The notes: generated by a model not told the origin, from the sequence alone. A stretch of DNA of 32,253 nt from an uncultured Mucilaginibacter sp. (GCF_946481715.1 NZ_CAMLOV010000051.1:1-32253); one strand, 5' to 3'; shown: positions 7,933-17,076, numbered from the stretch's first letter. Translations and numbers: made by a program.

Positions 7933-10215
7933 CTATTTTTCAGTTGATAACGAATATGGGACATCTTCGGCTTTAACGCCCCTTGTTTTATTGGGCGTTG
8001 CCGACATGCCAAAGTTTAATACGCCGCCTTGCTGTAAAGCTGCATGGCTTAGCCAGTTATAATCGTACGGTTTGCCGTTTACAGATAAAGTGCTTACGTA
8101 ACGGTTAGCATCGCTATTGTTTGGCGCGTTTATTACAACCTTCTTGCCATTCTCTAAAGTAAGGGTTAGTTTTTTAAATAGCGGTGTACCCAAAATATAT
8201 TGGCCGCTTGCCGGGCATACCGGGTAAAAACCCATTGCCGAAAAAACATACCAGGCAGATGTTTGGCCGTTATCCTCGTCGCCGCAATAACCATCCGGCG
8301 TAGCTTTGTATAGTTTATTCATTACATCGCGTACATGGGTTTGGGTTTTCCAGGGCTCGCCTGCGTAATTGTACAGGTAGGGCATGTGTTGTATGGGCTG
8401 GTTGCCGTGTGCATACTGGCCCATGCCGGCTATCTGCATTTCACGGATCTCGTGTATCACCTCGCCATAGTAACTATCGTCAAACACCGGCGGCAGCGAC
8501 CATACCGAATCCAACTTGGCGACAAATTTTTGTTTGCCGCCCATCAGCCCTATAAGGCCATTAATATCATGGAAAACGCTCCAGGTGTAGTGCCAGCTGT
8601 TGCCTTCGGTAAAGGCATCTCCCCATTTAAAGGGATTAAAAGGGCTTTGGAACTTACCATCCTTGTTTTTACCGCGCATCAAACCCGTTTGCGGGTCGAA
8701 CAGGTTTTTATAGTTCATGCTGCGGTTTTTGTACAGGTCGGTCTCCGATTTAGGGCGGCCGAGGGCTTTGCCCAATTTGTATATGGTGAAATCGTCGTAA
8801 GCGTACTCCAAGGTACGGGCGGCGTTTTCGTTTATTTTTACGTCGTAAGGCACATAACCAAGGCTGTTATAGTATTCCACGCCGTCGCGGCCCGTGGCGT
8901 TGGGGCCATCGTTATTGGCGCCGTGCTTTAAAGCTTCATAAAGGGTGTTGATATCATACCCGCGGCCACCTTTCAAATAAGCATCAGATACTACCGAGGC
9001 TGAGTTATTACCTACCATAACGTTGGCATAACCGGGGCTGCTCCACTCTGGCAACCAGCCGCCTTCTTTGTAATCGTTCACCAAACCGGCCTGCATTTCT
9101 TTGTTGATAGCCGGGTAAACTAAATTCAGGAAGGGGTATAAGGCCCGGAAAGTATCCCAAAAACCGGTACCTGCAAATTTATAGCCCGGTTTAACGGTAC
9201 CATCCTGTGCGCTCCAGTGCATAATTTGGCCTTTGGCATCCACCTCGTACATTTTGTTCGGGAAGAAAAGCATGCGGTATAAGCAAGAATAGAACGTACG
9301 GGTTTGATCAACCGTGCCGCCTTCCGCATTTAAACGGCTAAGTGTTTTGTTCCAGGTCGTTTTTGCCTTAGCGCAGGTTACATCAAAGCTGTTTTTGCCT
9401 ATTTCGCGCTGCAGGCTTATTTCGGCTTGCTCTATGCTGATAAATGAAGAAGCAACGCGCAAGTTCACCTTTTCGCCCTGTTTAGTTTTAAAGCCTATGA
9501 TCGCGCTAACATGCTTGTCTGTTAATTCGGTGCCTCCGGTTAAAGTGCTGTCGCTGTATAATTGTGCCAGCGCTATTGGCTTATCTACATAAATAACAAA
9601 GTAGTTTTTAAAGTTTTTTAACGGGCCGCGCGCGTATTTGGTAGAGTAACCTACAATTTTCCCTGCGCCACGGTCTACTTTTATGTACGAGCCTTTGTCA
9701 AAAGCATCTATCACAATATGTGAACTATCTGATTGTGGGAAGGTAAACCTGAACTGTGCAGCACGTTCCGTCGGGGTAATCTCCGTAGTAACGTCATGGT
9801 CTGCCAGGTAAACGCTGTAGTAGTATGGCTTGGCAATTTCCGTTTTGTGCGAAAACCAGCTTTGGCGGCCATTTTGCGTAACATTTAGTTTGCCGGTTGC
9901 TGGCATTATAGCAAACTGCCCGTAATCATTCATCCAGGGGGATGGCTGGTGGGTTTGTTTAAAGCCATTTATTTTGTAAGCATCGTAAGTATATTGCCAC
10001 CCGTCGCCCATTTTACCGGTTTGGGGCGTCCAAAAGTTCATGCCCCAGGGCAGGGCTATGGCAGGGTAGGTGTTACCGTTGCTTAGGTCATATTTAGATT
10101 GGGTGCCCATCAATGGGTTTATCCATTCAACCGGGTCGGTTATTTTTGGTGCCTGCTGGGCAAAAGTGCTGGTTGCTAATAGTATTGAGCTTAATACAAG
10201 GAAGCTTTTTTTCAT
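7933..10215 (-). CDS. Glycoside hydrolase family 92 alpha-mannosidase
   Basis: A 760-aa secreted GH92 exo-alpha-mannosidase, usually alpha-1,2-specific and calcium-dependent, which trims mannose from N-glycans or yeast-type mannan. The signal peptide is MKKSFLVLSSILLATSTFAQ. The N-terminal beta-sandwich starts with VEWINPLMGT, a family hallmark. The (alpha/alpha)6 catalytic domain shows GTGFWDTFRALYP, EGNSWHYTWSVFHD and MPYLYNYAGEPWKTQ. The acidic motif GDEDNGQ is at 645-651, followed by TSAWYVFSAMGFYPV. Length is typical (about 720-780 aa). The gene follows susD, separated by an intergenic hairpin, and is followed by the oxidoreductase gene. It is the only glycoside hydrolase of the locus in this window and points to a mannose-containing substrate. 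Confidence 0.95.
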   Translation of the reverse strand: MKKSFLVLSSILLATSTFAQQAPKITDPVEWINPLMGTQSKYDLSNGNTYPAIALPWGMNFWTPQTGKMGDGWQYTYDAYKINGFKQTHQPSPWMNDYGQFAIMPATGKLNVTQNGRQSWFSHKTEIAKPYYYSVYLADHDVTTEITPTERAAQFRFTFPQSDSSHIVIDAFDKGSYIKVDRGAGKIVGYSTKYARGPLKNFKNYFVIYVDKPIALAQLYSDSTLTGGTELTDKHVSAIIGFKTKQGEKVNLRVASSFISIEQAEISLQREIGKNSFDVTCAKAKTTWNKTLSRLNAEGGTVDQTRTFYSCLYRMLFFPNKMYEVDAKGQIMHWSAQDGTVKPGYKFAGTGFWDTFRALYPFLNLVYPAINKEMQAGLVNDYKEGGWLPEWSSPGYANVMVGNNSASVVSDAYLKGGRGYDINTLYEALKHGANNDGPNATGRDGVEYYNSLGYVPYDVKINENAARTLEYAYDDFTIYKLGKALGRPKSETDLYKNRSMNYKNLFDPQTGLMRGKNKDGKFQSPFNPFKWGDAFTEGNSWHYTWSVFHDINGLIGLMGGKQKFVAKLDSVWSLPPVFDDSYYGEVIHEIREMQIAGMGQYAHGNQPIQHMPYLYNYAGEPWKTQTHVRDVMNKLYKATPDGYCGDEDNGQTSAWYVFSAMGFYPVCPASGQYILGTPLFKKLTLTLENGKKVVINAPNNSDANRYVSTLSVNGKPYDYNWLSHAALQQGGVLNFGMSATPNKTRGVKAEDVPYSLSTEK

Positions 10216-10257
10216 ATGTGAGATAATAATAGGTAAAAGTAAACCGGCTGTAAATAT

Positions 10258-10286
10258 AAAAGACTGGCGGGTATTGCCAGTCTTTT
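10258..10286 (-). terminator. Hairpin between susD and the GH92 gene
   Basis: A perfect 11-bp stem (AAAAGACTGGC / GCCAGTCTTTT) has a 7-nt loop at 10269-10275. It lies 14 bp after the susD stop and 42 bp before the GH92 start. The U-rich right arm makes it terminator-like on either strand. Inside an operon it may lower expression of the downstream enzymes or stabilise the upstream susCD message. Confidence 0.65.
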
Positions 10287-10300
10287 ATATTGTAAAATTA

Positions 10301-11800
10301 TTACCACCCCGGGTTTTGTGTGAGTTTTGTGTTGGTATTTATTTCCCGTTGTGGTATGGCCCACAAGTAGTATTGGTTTTTCATGGTTACGCCTTGTTCG
10401 TTTGGCGTAGAAGTGGCATCGCCGAAGGTGTTATTCTTTACGTCGTACACTTTATGCGTGCGCTGTATATCAAAGTAAGCCTTGTCTTCGTAAGCCAGTT
10501 CGTGGTAGCGTTCGCGCCAAACCTGCTCCCTAAAAGTTTGTTGCGACAATGCGCCTATCGGGGCTAATTGTGCACGCGCCCTTATCTTATTTACTTGTGC
10601 TACAGCAGTTGCATTCGGTCCGCCTTCAGCTTCGTTGCTCGCTTCAGCATAAATCAGCATAGCTTCGGGTAAGCGCAGCAACGTAAAGTTCTCATCGCTT
10701 TTTCCGTTGCCCAATGCGCTTTCCACATGGAAATACTTGTATAGCGCATGCTCTCCAAATTGTATAGTGGTGCCCGGGTCTTTATCCTTGGGGTAGCTGC
10801 TGAAATAAAACTGCCTTTCCTGGGTACGCAGGTCTCCGGCCTCGTAGCTGGCCACGAAATCGTTGGTTGGTATCATAGCCCCAAGGTGGTCTCCATAAGC
10901 GCCAACCTGTAGGTTAAAGGGCAATGTTAACTGCGGAATGGCATTTTCCCTAACGCCAACCAGGTAATTTATCTGGAAGATCAACTCGCCGGTGTTTTTG
11001 TGTGCATTATCATGCAGGTAAGCGTAATTATCAAACAGCGTGTATTGTGTTAATACCGGCAACACCTCTTGTGCGGCCAAAGCATAGTTTTCCGGTTTGT
11101 TCATCGGGAAACCTGCCATGGTTAAATAAACACTGCCCAATAAAGTGCGTACTGCACCTATCGATACACGCCCGGTTTCATCTTTATCGGGCATGCCCGA
11201 TGCTTTGGCGGCTTGCAGGTCTGCAACTATCTGCGCATATAGATCGGCAATAGGTGTACGGGTAGGGTACAGGTTCTCGCTGTTTATGGCAACCGGTTCG
11301 GTTATTAAAGGCACATCGCCATAAAGCCTTACCAAATGAAAGTAAAAGAACGCTCTCAGGAAGTAAGCTTCGCCAAGGAGTGCTTTTTTATCAGCATCGG
11401 GCATAGTTATCGCCGGGATATTAGCAATGGCGATATTAGCATTGGAGATAGCGTTGTAGCTGTTAGACCAAACCGTTTGAAACCCGGGGTTAACCGAACT
11501 GGTAGTTTGGGTGATAACCGCCCTGTTGTTTACGCTTTGCCCAAGCGATGTAGCATGCCCGGCAAAAAGTTCGAGCGTTATAAAGGGGCTTTCGCCGTAA
11601 GCATCGCCATTTTGAAACATGTATAGCGATGTATATATGCCGTTTACAAACGTGCGTGCCTGCGATGCGGTTGTAAAGTAATTGTTTTTTACAAAATTGC
11701 CTTTATCTTTCTCGTCCAGGTATTTTTTGCAGCTGCCAAGGGGGGCAGCAAGGATCAGCAGTAACAAACCAACCCTGTATTTTTTTAAGTTAAACTTCAT
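10301..11800 (-). CDS. SusD/RagB family glycan-binding lipoprotein
   Basis: A 499-aa outer-membrane lipoprotein with lipobox Cys at residue 24 (PLGSCKKYLDEKDKG). SusD proteins form the lid over the SusC channel and bind the glycan at the cell surface. The N-terminal part shows the TPR-like helices (EAYFLRAFFYFHLVRLYGDVPL is the hallmark). The C-terminal RagB/SusD domain shows LLRLPEAMLIYAEASNEA, VNKIRARAQL, QVWRERYHELAYEDKAYFD and the terminal YYLWAIPQREI, LTQNPGW. It lies 26 bp downstream of the SusC gene on the same strand, so the pair is co-transcribed and pairs with that receptor. Ligand specificity cannot be read from sequence; the GH92 neighbour suggests alpha-mannan or N-glycan. Confidence 0.96.
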   Translation of the reverse strand: MKFNLKKYRVGLLLLILAAPLGSCKKYLDEKDKGNFVKNNYFTTASQARTFVNGIYTSLYMFQNGDAYGESPFITLELFAGHATSLGQSVNNRAVITQTTSSVNPGFQTVWSNSYNAISNANIAIANIPAITMPDADKKALLGEAYFLRAFFYFHLVRLYGDVPLITEPVAINSENLYPTRTPIADLYAQIVADLQAAKASGMPDKDETGRVSIGAVRTLLGSVYLTMAGFPMNKPENYALAAQEVLPVLTQYTLFDNYAYLHDNAHKNTGELIFQINYLVGVRENAIPQLTLPFNLQVGAYGDHLGAMIPTNDFVASYEAGDLRTQERQFYFSSYPKDKDPGTTIQFGEHALYKYFHVESALGNGKSDENFTLLRLPEAMLIYAEASNEAEGGPNATAVAQVNKIRARAQLAPIGALSQQTFREQVWRERYHELAYEDKAYFDIQRTHKVYDVKNNTFGDATSTPNEQGVTMKNQYYLWAIPQREINTNTKLTQNPGW

Positions 11801-11826
11801 AATACTATATATTAATTGTTGTTTAA

Positions 11827-14800
11827 TTAGAAACTTGCGTTCACACCAAGCAGGAATGTCCTTGGTTTTGGGTAATCATAAAACTGGATACCCTGGGTAA
11901 AGTTGCTGCTGCCGTTATAGGTAGACACTTCCGGATCGTAACCGGTATATTTGGTTATCAGGAACAGGTTTTGCCCTTGTGCGTAAACCCTAAGGCGGCT
12001 CATTTTTAGTTTCTTCAGGATGTTATTTGAAAAATTGTAGCCAAGCGTTACTGCCCTGCCGCGGATGAACGAACCGTTCTCTACTTTGGTTGAGTAGATC
12101 TCGGTTTGGTACCTTACGTAGGCTGGCCTGTTTTCGGCTATGCTGGTGTTCTGGTTTTCGGGTGTCCATGCATTTAACACCGTTGCATAGCTGTTGGCTT
12201 GCCCGGTACGGTCCTGGCCCGAGTGGCGGGTAAGGTTCATGATCTGATTACCGTAGTTAAACTGCAATTCCACACCCAGATCGATGTTTTTGTAACGGAA
12301 ATTGTTGGTGAAAGTTCCATAACCATCAGGAGTTGATTTACCTAATACTTCGCGGTCATCGGCACTTATCTTGCCATCGCCGTTCAGGTCCTTTATTTTC
12401 AAATCGCCTGGCAGCAAATTGTATTTGGCTGCTTGGGTAGCTTCGCTGGTACCCCAGGTGCCCAACACGGTATAACCGTAAAAGCTGCCCGGTGCAAGGC
12501 CAACCCGCATCAGGTTAAAATCTGAAAGGAACCCCGGAGCCAAAAAGATATCGTCGTTACTGGCACCAAGAGCAATTATTTTACTGTTCAGCAAGGATAT
12601 GTTGAACGAAGTATTCCAGCTAAAGTCTTCCGTTTTAACGTTTACTGTGTTGATAGTGAACTCCAATCCTTTGTTTTGCAGCTTACCAACGTTTTTGTAA
12701 ACACTGCCAAACCCACTGGTTTGCGGCAGGGGGGCATTTAGCAGTAAGGCCTTGGTTTTCTTTAAGTATGCATCAGCCTCTAACGTAATACGGTTGTTAA
12801 ATAAACCTAATGATACACCAAAATCGATCTCGGAGTTTTTCTCCCACGACAAATCTTCGTTGCCTATAGTAGTTTGGTGTGTACCTATCGCCTGCGCGCC
12901 GCCAAATACATAGTTAGTGGTTTCGATATTGGCCAGCGAACGGTATTCGCCAATTTCTGAGTTACCGGTTAAGCCATAGCTTAAGCGGAATTTAAGGTCG
13001 GATATGGTTTTGTTATCCTTGAGGAAAGCTTCCTGAGATGCACGCCAGGCCACTGCTGCCGACGGGAAGAAACCGTATTTAACATTGGTACCAAAACGAG
13101 AGGACCCATCCTGGCGGCCGGTAACAGTTAGCAGGTATTTTTCTTTGAGGTTGTAGTTTAACCTGCCGAAGAACGATTGCATTTGCCAGGCATCGTAGTT
13201 AGAACTTGGTATGCCCGGCACACTACCTGCACCAAGATTGTAATAGCCATAAAAATTATCAGAAAGGATGCTGGTGGATGCACCAAAGCCTGTTTGCTGA
13301 AAATTTTGGCGCTCGAAACCCGCTACGATGTTAATTTTGTGGATATCATTAAACGTTTTATCGTAGGTGAAGTGGTTTTCCCATTGCCAGAAGGTGTTGT
13401 TACGTTCGCTGATGGAAGCGGAACTGTATTTCTGATCAGCACTGGCCCCGCCAACCAAACCCGTTTGTGAGTTTGGAAAGTAATTTGCAGATGTTGTTAC
13501 CCCCAGTGTGCTGCGGAATTGTAAGCCCGGCAACAGGTTGAAGTTTAAATAACCATTACCGCTAAATATGCGGATTTTGGTCAATTGATTAATTTCATTT
13601 AACTGTGCAACCGGGTTATCACCCCCCTCCATGTTGGGGTAGTCTGTACGTTTGCCGTAGCTGCCATCAGGGTATTTTATAGGGATGATAGAAGGCATCT
13701 CTATTAACATTCGCGGGATATTATTACCGCCGGTACCGTTATCCTGAGCTCGCCCATCCTGGGCGTTGTAGTTTAAAGTAGCACCAACCTTTAGCCACGA
13801 TTTAATTTGGTTGTCGAAAGTTAACCGGGCATTGTAGCGTTTTAAATAGCTATTGATAATGATACCCTGGTCGTTGGCATAGTTCAGAAACAAGCCGTAG
13901 TTCATCTTGTCGGCAGCACCTGTAAACGATAAATTGTGGTTTTGGCTAACCGCCGTGCGGGTAGTTGCATCCTGCCAGTCTACATCATACAAAGGCTGCA
14001 GGTTCGAGTCGAACAACTTGCCTATCAATGCTGTACGGATAACCTTGGGGTCGTCATCGGCATACTTGCCTGCTGCCCAGCCTACCGGGTCGTATTTTGC
14101 AATGTTAGCGTACGATTGGTCCTCAACCGCCAGAAACTGCTTAGCGTTTAGCACCGGTATTTTGCGGGCCATTTTGCTAACGCTTACGTAACTGTCATAG
14201 CTAACCGACGAAGGCGCGCCCTTGGTACCCCGCCTGGTGGTAATTAAAATTACGCCATTTGCACCGCGTGTGCCATAAATAGCGGTAGAAGATGCATCCT
14301 TTAGCACGTCTACCGATTCTACATCATTTGGGTTTATGGAGTTACCTCCCTCGGTCCAAACTACACCATCAACCACGTATAAGGGGTCGGTATTGGTGTT
14401 GATGGAGCTGTAGCCACGGATACGGATCTTGGTAGCACCACCCGGAGCGCCTGAGTTTGTTGATACGTTTACACCGGCAAGTTTACCTGCCAATTGCTGC
14501 TCCAGGTTGGTTTGTGGCCTTTCCTGTAGTTGTTTGCCGCTCACGCTCCCTACCGATCCGGTAAGGTCTACACGTTTTTGGGTACCATAACCCACTACTA
14601 CAACCTCGCTTAAAGCCTGCGGCTGCTCGGCCAATACTACATCAATTGTAGTGCGGTTGTTAATAGCTACCTCCTGCGAATTATAGCCAATAAAGCTAAA
14701 TACCAGTGTACCGGTGCCATCCGGTACGGTGAGCTTGTATTTACCGTTGGCATCGGTTACCGTGCCGGTTGTGGTGCCTTTCAGCTTTACGTTTACGCCG

Positions 14801-15231
14801 GGCAGCGGGCCTTTTGCGTCGGTAACAGTACCAACAACATCTATTGCTTTAATTTCAACAGGGTTATTGTCGGCATCCTTCTTTTTTACCACAATGGTTT
14901 CCTGGAAAATTTTGTAAGTAAGGGGCTGCCCTTCAAAAGCTTTGTCAAGCGCTTCGGCAACGGTAACTTTTGTTACGTCGATATCTATAGCGCTTGCCCT
15001 GGATACATCCTGTTTATCATACAAAAAATGATAACCGGTTTGTTTTTCTATCTGGCGCAGGATCTTTTCAACAGTGGTGTTCTTTTGTTTTAACGACACC
15101 ACCTGGCTAAAAGTTTTGGCGTTGACAGTAGTGAGTGCTGCAATTATTAAAATAGCAGTGAGTTTCATAACCAAAATAATTTTGGAAAGTTTAGGCCATG
15201 CCGGGGGCAAAGCCTTAGAATTAAAATTCAT
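11827..15231 (-). CDS. SusC/RagA TonB-dependent receptor with STN signalling domain
   Basis: A 1134-aa outer-membrane TonB-dependent transporter. It has an N-terminal signal region (LVMKLTAILIIAALTTVNAKTFSQ). The STN domain spans about residues 48-120 (VEKILRQIEKQTGYHFLYD, VTVAEALDKAF). A carboxypeptidase-regulatory-like domain follows at about 130-208 (GTVTDAKGPLPGVNVKLKG), then the plug (ALSEVVVVGYGTQKR, IRIRGYSSINTNTDPLYVVDG) and a 22-strand barrel ending in FLLGVNASF. The STN domain is the part that contacts a FecR-type anti-sigma factor, so this receptor should both import an oligosaccharide and signal its presence to the FecR and ECF sigma genes just upstream. The family's usual MNF...KIILVMKL start supports the ATG at 15231. 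It pairs with the SusD gene downstream. Confidence 0.96.
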   Translation of the reverse strand: MNFNSKALPPAWPKLSKIILVMKLTAILIIAALTTVNAKTFSQVVSLKQKNTTVEKILRQIEKQTGYHFLYDKQDVSRASAIDIDVTKVTVAEALDKAFEGQPLTYKIFQETIVVKKKDADNNPVEIKAIDVVGTVTDAKGPLPGVNVKLKGTTTGTVTDANGKYKLTVPDGTGTLVFSFIGYNSQEVAINNRTTIDVVLAEQPQALSEVVVVGYGTQKRVDLTGSVGSVSGKQLQERPQTNLEQQLAGKLAGVNVSTNSGAPGGATKIRIRGYSSINTNTDPLYVVDGVVWTEGGNSINPNDVESVDVLKDASSTAIYGTRGANGVILITTRRGTKGAPSSVSYDSYVSVSKMARKIPVLNAKQFLAVEDQSYANIAKYDPVGWAAGKYADDDPKVIRTALIGKLFDSNLQPLYDVDWQDATTRTAVSQNHNLSFTGAADKMNYGLFLNYANDQGIIINSYLKRYNARLTFDNQIKSWLKVGATLNYNAQDGRAQDNGTGGNNIPRMLIEMPSIIPIKYPDGSYGKRTDYPNMEGGDNPVAQLNEINQLTKIRIFSGNGYLNFNLLPGLQFRSTLGVTTSANYFPNSQTGLVGGASADQKYSSASISERNNTFWQWENHFTYDKTFNDIHKINIVAGFERQNFQQTGFGASTSILSDNFYGYYNLGAGSVPGIPSSNYDAWQMQSFFGRLNYNLKEKYLLTVTGRQDGSSRFGTNVKYGFFPSAAVAWRASQEAFLKDNKTISDLKFRLSYGLTGNSEIGEYRSLANIETTNYVFGGAQAIGTHQTTIGNEDLSWEKNSEIDFGVSLGLFNNRITLEADAYLKKTKALLLNAPLPQTSGFGSVYKNVGKLQNKGLEFTINTVNVKTEDFSWNTSFNISLLNSKIIALGASNDDIFLAPGFLSDFNLMRVGLAPGSFYGYTVLGTWGTSEATQAAKYNLLPGDLKIKDLNGDGKISADDREVLGKSTPDGYGTFTNNFRYKNIDLGVELQFNYGNQIMNLTRHSGQDRTGQANSYATVLNAWTPENQNTSIAENRPAYVRYQTEIYSTKVENGSFIRGRAVTLGYNFSNNILKKLKMSRLRVYAQGQNLFLITKYTGYDPEVSTYNGSSNFTQGIQFYDYPKPRTFLLGVNASF

Positions 15232-15486
15232 AAGTTTGTTGTGTTTGGGTTAAACATTAAGTTTCAATTCGTCAATTGCGATGGTTGGGGAACCCAGATA
15301 CATAGCCGGAGAAGTGTTTCGACCCACTTCCCGGTTTTTTTATGATCTACTGATGTGCTGTTACTTATATAAGCACAACCGGGTTCGCCTTTGGGGTTAA
15401 CTTGGTTTTCGTTGTAGGTCTTCTGTCATGATGTGTTTTTTAAAGGTGGATATTGGTAAAATATATATAGGATGTTTTTTGGCTAT
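15232..15486. other. Intergenic region between the FecR and SusC genes
   Basis: This 255-bp gap should hold the 5' untranslated region and promoter of the SusC gene on the minus strand. I see a hairpin at 15306-15334 and AT-rich stretches near 15455-15480, and no open frame of note. No confident -7/-33 pair could be assigned, as expected if transcription uses the local ECF sigma, whose site is not known to me. Confidence 0.4.
15306..15341 (+). terminator. Hairpin with T-run in the SusC leader
   Basis: The stem CCGG(A)GAAGTG at 15306-15316 pairs with CACTTCCCGG at 15325-15334, with one bulged A and an 8-nt loop, and seven Ts follow on the plus strand. In the sense of a terminator it faces away from susC, so it may stop antisense transcription or act as a leader structure on the minus strand. 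Confidence 0.45.
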
Positions 15487-16680
15487 TTATAAAACGATGA
15501 TTTTCTTGCCTTCAATTTTCATCTTTATGCCGGTATATTCCAGCATGTTCAACAATTCGGATGCTTTTACATTGCGCGATATGCGGCCATTAAACTCGCG
15601 GCGGGGCACTTGCCCTTTGTAAACCACATCCACGTCGTACCAGCGCGATGCCTGGCGCAATATCTTATCCACGCCGGCATCCCTGAATTGGAAAATTCCG
15701 TTCTTCCAGGCGGTTTCGTCATCTACATCAACGTCATCAACCACGCGGCTTTGGCCATTGGCTTTTATCTGCGCTTGCTGGCCTGGCTTTAACCTTGCAG
15801 AGAAATTACCACTGCTAATATTTACCGCACCTTCCAACAAGGTGGTTTTCATTTCGCTTTCGTCATCATAGGCCATTACGTTAAAATGGGTGCCTGTTAC
15901 TTCAATTTGGGCTCGGTTGGTTCTAACTTTAAAAGGCATTGCCGGGTTTTTGGCCACTTCAAAATAGGCCTCGCCGGTAATATCTACCTCGCGGTTTTTG
16001 CCCGTAAAAAAAGTAGGGAAACGTAATGATGATGCCGCATTAAGCCAAACCTTTGTGCCATCAGGCAATATAACCTGGTATTGCCCGCCACGGGGCGTTG
16101 CTATGGTATTAAAAGTGGGGGTAGGGCTGTTATCGGCAATAGCAGCAGCGTTATACAATAATTGGCCGTTAGCAGTTTTTTTAATTAGGGTAGCGCCTTG
16201 TTTGGCAAGCGTGCCATTTTGTGCATTATCCAGTACTATGGTTTTGCCATCGGCCAGTGTAAGTATGGCCTTGTTGCCGCCGGGAAGGGCATCATGCTGT
16301 GGCCGTTTTATTACTACAACCTGGGTTTGCGGAGTTTTTTTTTGTTTTATGTGCCAATGGGCGCAAACGCCTGCAAATAAAAGCACTACGCCGGCAGCAG
16401 CCAACCTTACCCACAATTTAATATTACTGTTTGTTTTTTTTGGGTTGGCAGGCGCAGTTGCACCTAAAATACTACCAAGTATAGCTGCCGATCTTTCTGT
16501 ATCGAACAGCGGCGCATCCGGCTTTAAACCATCCCATGCCTGGCGGATAAGGCGCGAAAGCTCCTCGTCGCGTTCGCCGGCATCTATTATAGCAAATAAC
16601 TCGTCGCGCTCCTGCGGAGTGGCCGTTTTGTTATAATAACAATCAAAAAGGTATTGCAACCTCTGGCTGGATGTTTTCAT
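15487..16680 (-). CDS. FecR family anti-sigma factor
   Basis: A 397-aa inner-membrane anti-sigma factor. Residues 1-85 form the cytosolic sigma-binding part (YLFDCYYNKTATPQERDEL, then LIRQAWDGLK). A single membrane segment lies at about 90-108 (VRLAAAGVVLLFAGVCAHW). The periplasmic FecR domain follows (TPRGGQYQVILPDGTKVWLN, SLRFPTFFTG, ITGEAYFEVAKNPAMPFKV, VTGTHFNVMAY), and the C-terminal DUF4974 domain (VDKILRQASRWYDVDVVY, GRISRNVKASELLNMLEYTG) contacts the STN domain of the receptor. It controls the ECF sigma encoded upstream, and the receptor gene next downstream carries the STN partner domain. In contrast to the usual tight sigma-fecR spacing, about 600 bp separate it from the sigma gene. 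Confidence 0.95.
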   Translation of the reverse strand: MKTSSQRLQYLFDCYYNKTATPQERDELFAIIDAGERDEELSRLIRQAWDGLKPDAPLFDTERSAAILGSILGATAPANPKKTNSNIKLWVRLAAAGVVLLFAGVCAHWHIKQKKTPQTQVVVIKRPQHDALPGGNKAILTLADGKTIVLDNAQNGTLAKQGATLIKKTANGQLLYNAAAIADNSPTPTFNTIATPRGGQYQVILPDGTKVWLNAASSLRFPTFFTGKNREVDITGEAYFEVAKNPAMPFKVRTNRAQIEVTGTHFNVMAYDDESEMKTTLLEGAVNISSGNFSARLKPGQQAQIKANGQSRVVDDVDVDDETAWKNGIFQFRDAGVDKILRQASRWYDVDVVYKGQVPRREFNGRISRNVKASELLNMLEYTGIKMKIEGKKIIVL

Positions 16681-16723
16681 TAAATGTTTTCAATATTGGT
16701 AGCGTAAAGCAGGGTGCTTTGGT

Positions 16724-16795
16724 TATATGACACAGGAAATGATAAAAAGGGGGTATGCTTTTTTAATTTTTTTTAAAAAGTTTTTTCGCCCCGGC
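16724..16795 (-). promoter_or_regulatory. AT-rich control region upstream of fecR
   Basis: On the minus strand this stretch reads as runs of A and T (16764-16795), then a GCATACCCCC motif (16757-16748), then GTGTCATATA (16733-16724), about 44 bp before the fecR start. A C/G-run followed by GTCATATA is a layout I associate with Bacteroidota FecR leaders; an ECF-dependent promoter is an inference only. Confidence 0.25.
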
Positions 16796-16825
16796 TTTTT
16801 AGGAGGCAAAGGCTCATAACACAAA

Positions 16826-17043
16826 CAGGGAAATCGCTTTTTGAAAGGAGGCGCCTACCGGAGCCGAAAATACCCCTTTTTGATTTTCTATAAACAGGAT
16901 ACTCCTAACGGAGTGTTGAAATTTGCAAACAGGTAGCTTATTTCGTACCCCGGATGGGGTATCCTGTTTATAAAAAATGAACGGCATTTTCAAGGCTCCG
17001 CAGGTGCGCCCTATCATCAATTTGTTTAAAAGTGATTTCCCTG
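16826..17043. repeat. 218-bp palindromic element between the sigma and fecR genes
   Basis: The two halves are imperfect inverted copies. The outer ends pair as CAGGGAAATC (16826-16835) with GATTTCCCTG (17034-17043). The middle parts pair as GGCGCCTACCGGAGCC (16850-16865) with the complement of GGCTCCGCAGGTGCGCC (16994-17010), and TATAAACAGGATAC with GTATCCTGTTTATA (16958-16971). Each arm also carries a small hairpin of its own (ACTCC TAAC GGAGT at 16901-16914, and ACCCC GGAT GGGGT at 16947-16960). The centre is about 16916-16945. There is no transposase frame. The design fits a non-autonomous dispersed palindrome of the REP/MITE kind; copies elsewhere in the genome are expected but cannot be checked here. 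Confidence 0.75.
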
Positions 17044-17068
17044 ATAAAACGAAGGCTACTTTTGAAGA

Positions 17069-17076
17069 TACATTTG
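17069..17076 (+). promoter_or_regulatory. Possible -7 box (TACATTTG)
   Basis: TACATTTG matches the Bacteroidota -7 consensus TAnnTTTG and lies 41 bp before the possible small frame at 17117. No convincing TTG at -33 is visible, so this is a weak call. Confidence 0.25.

Noticed and set aside
8335..8931. A 198-codon plus-strand open frame inside the GH92 gene
   Set aside because: It is wholly antisense to a clear GH92 catalytic domain, and the peptide has no family pattern. It is a shadow of the codon bias.
11827..15231. A frameshift or truncation in the SusC gene
   Set aside because: All domains from STN to the final barrel strand are in one frame with the usual C-terminal aromatic end.
15998..16636. 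A 212-codon plus-strand open frame inside fecR
   Set aside because: It is antisense to the FecR and membrane segments of a certain gene, with no recognisable motif or promoter.
16814..17020. A 68-codon minus-strand open frame in the sigma-fecR gap
   Set aside because: It lies almost entirely inside the palindromic element; the open frame is explained by the repeat and has no start signal.
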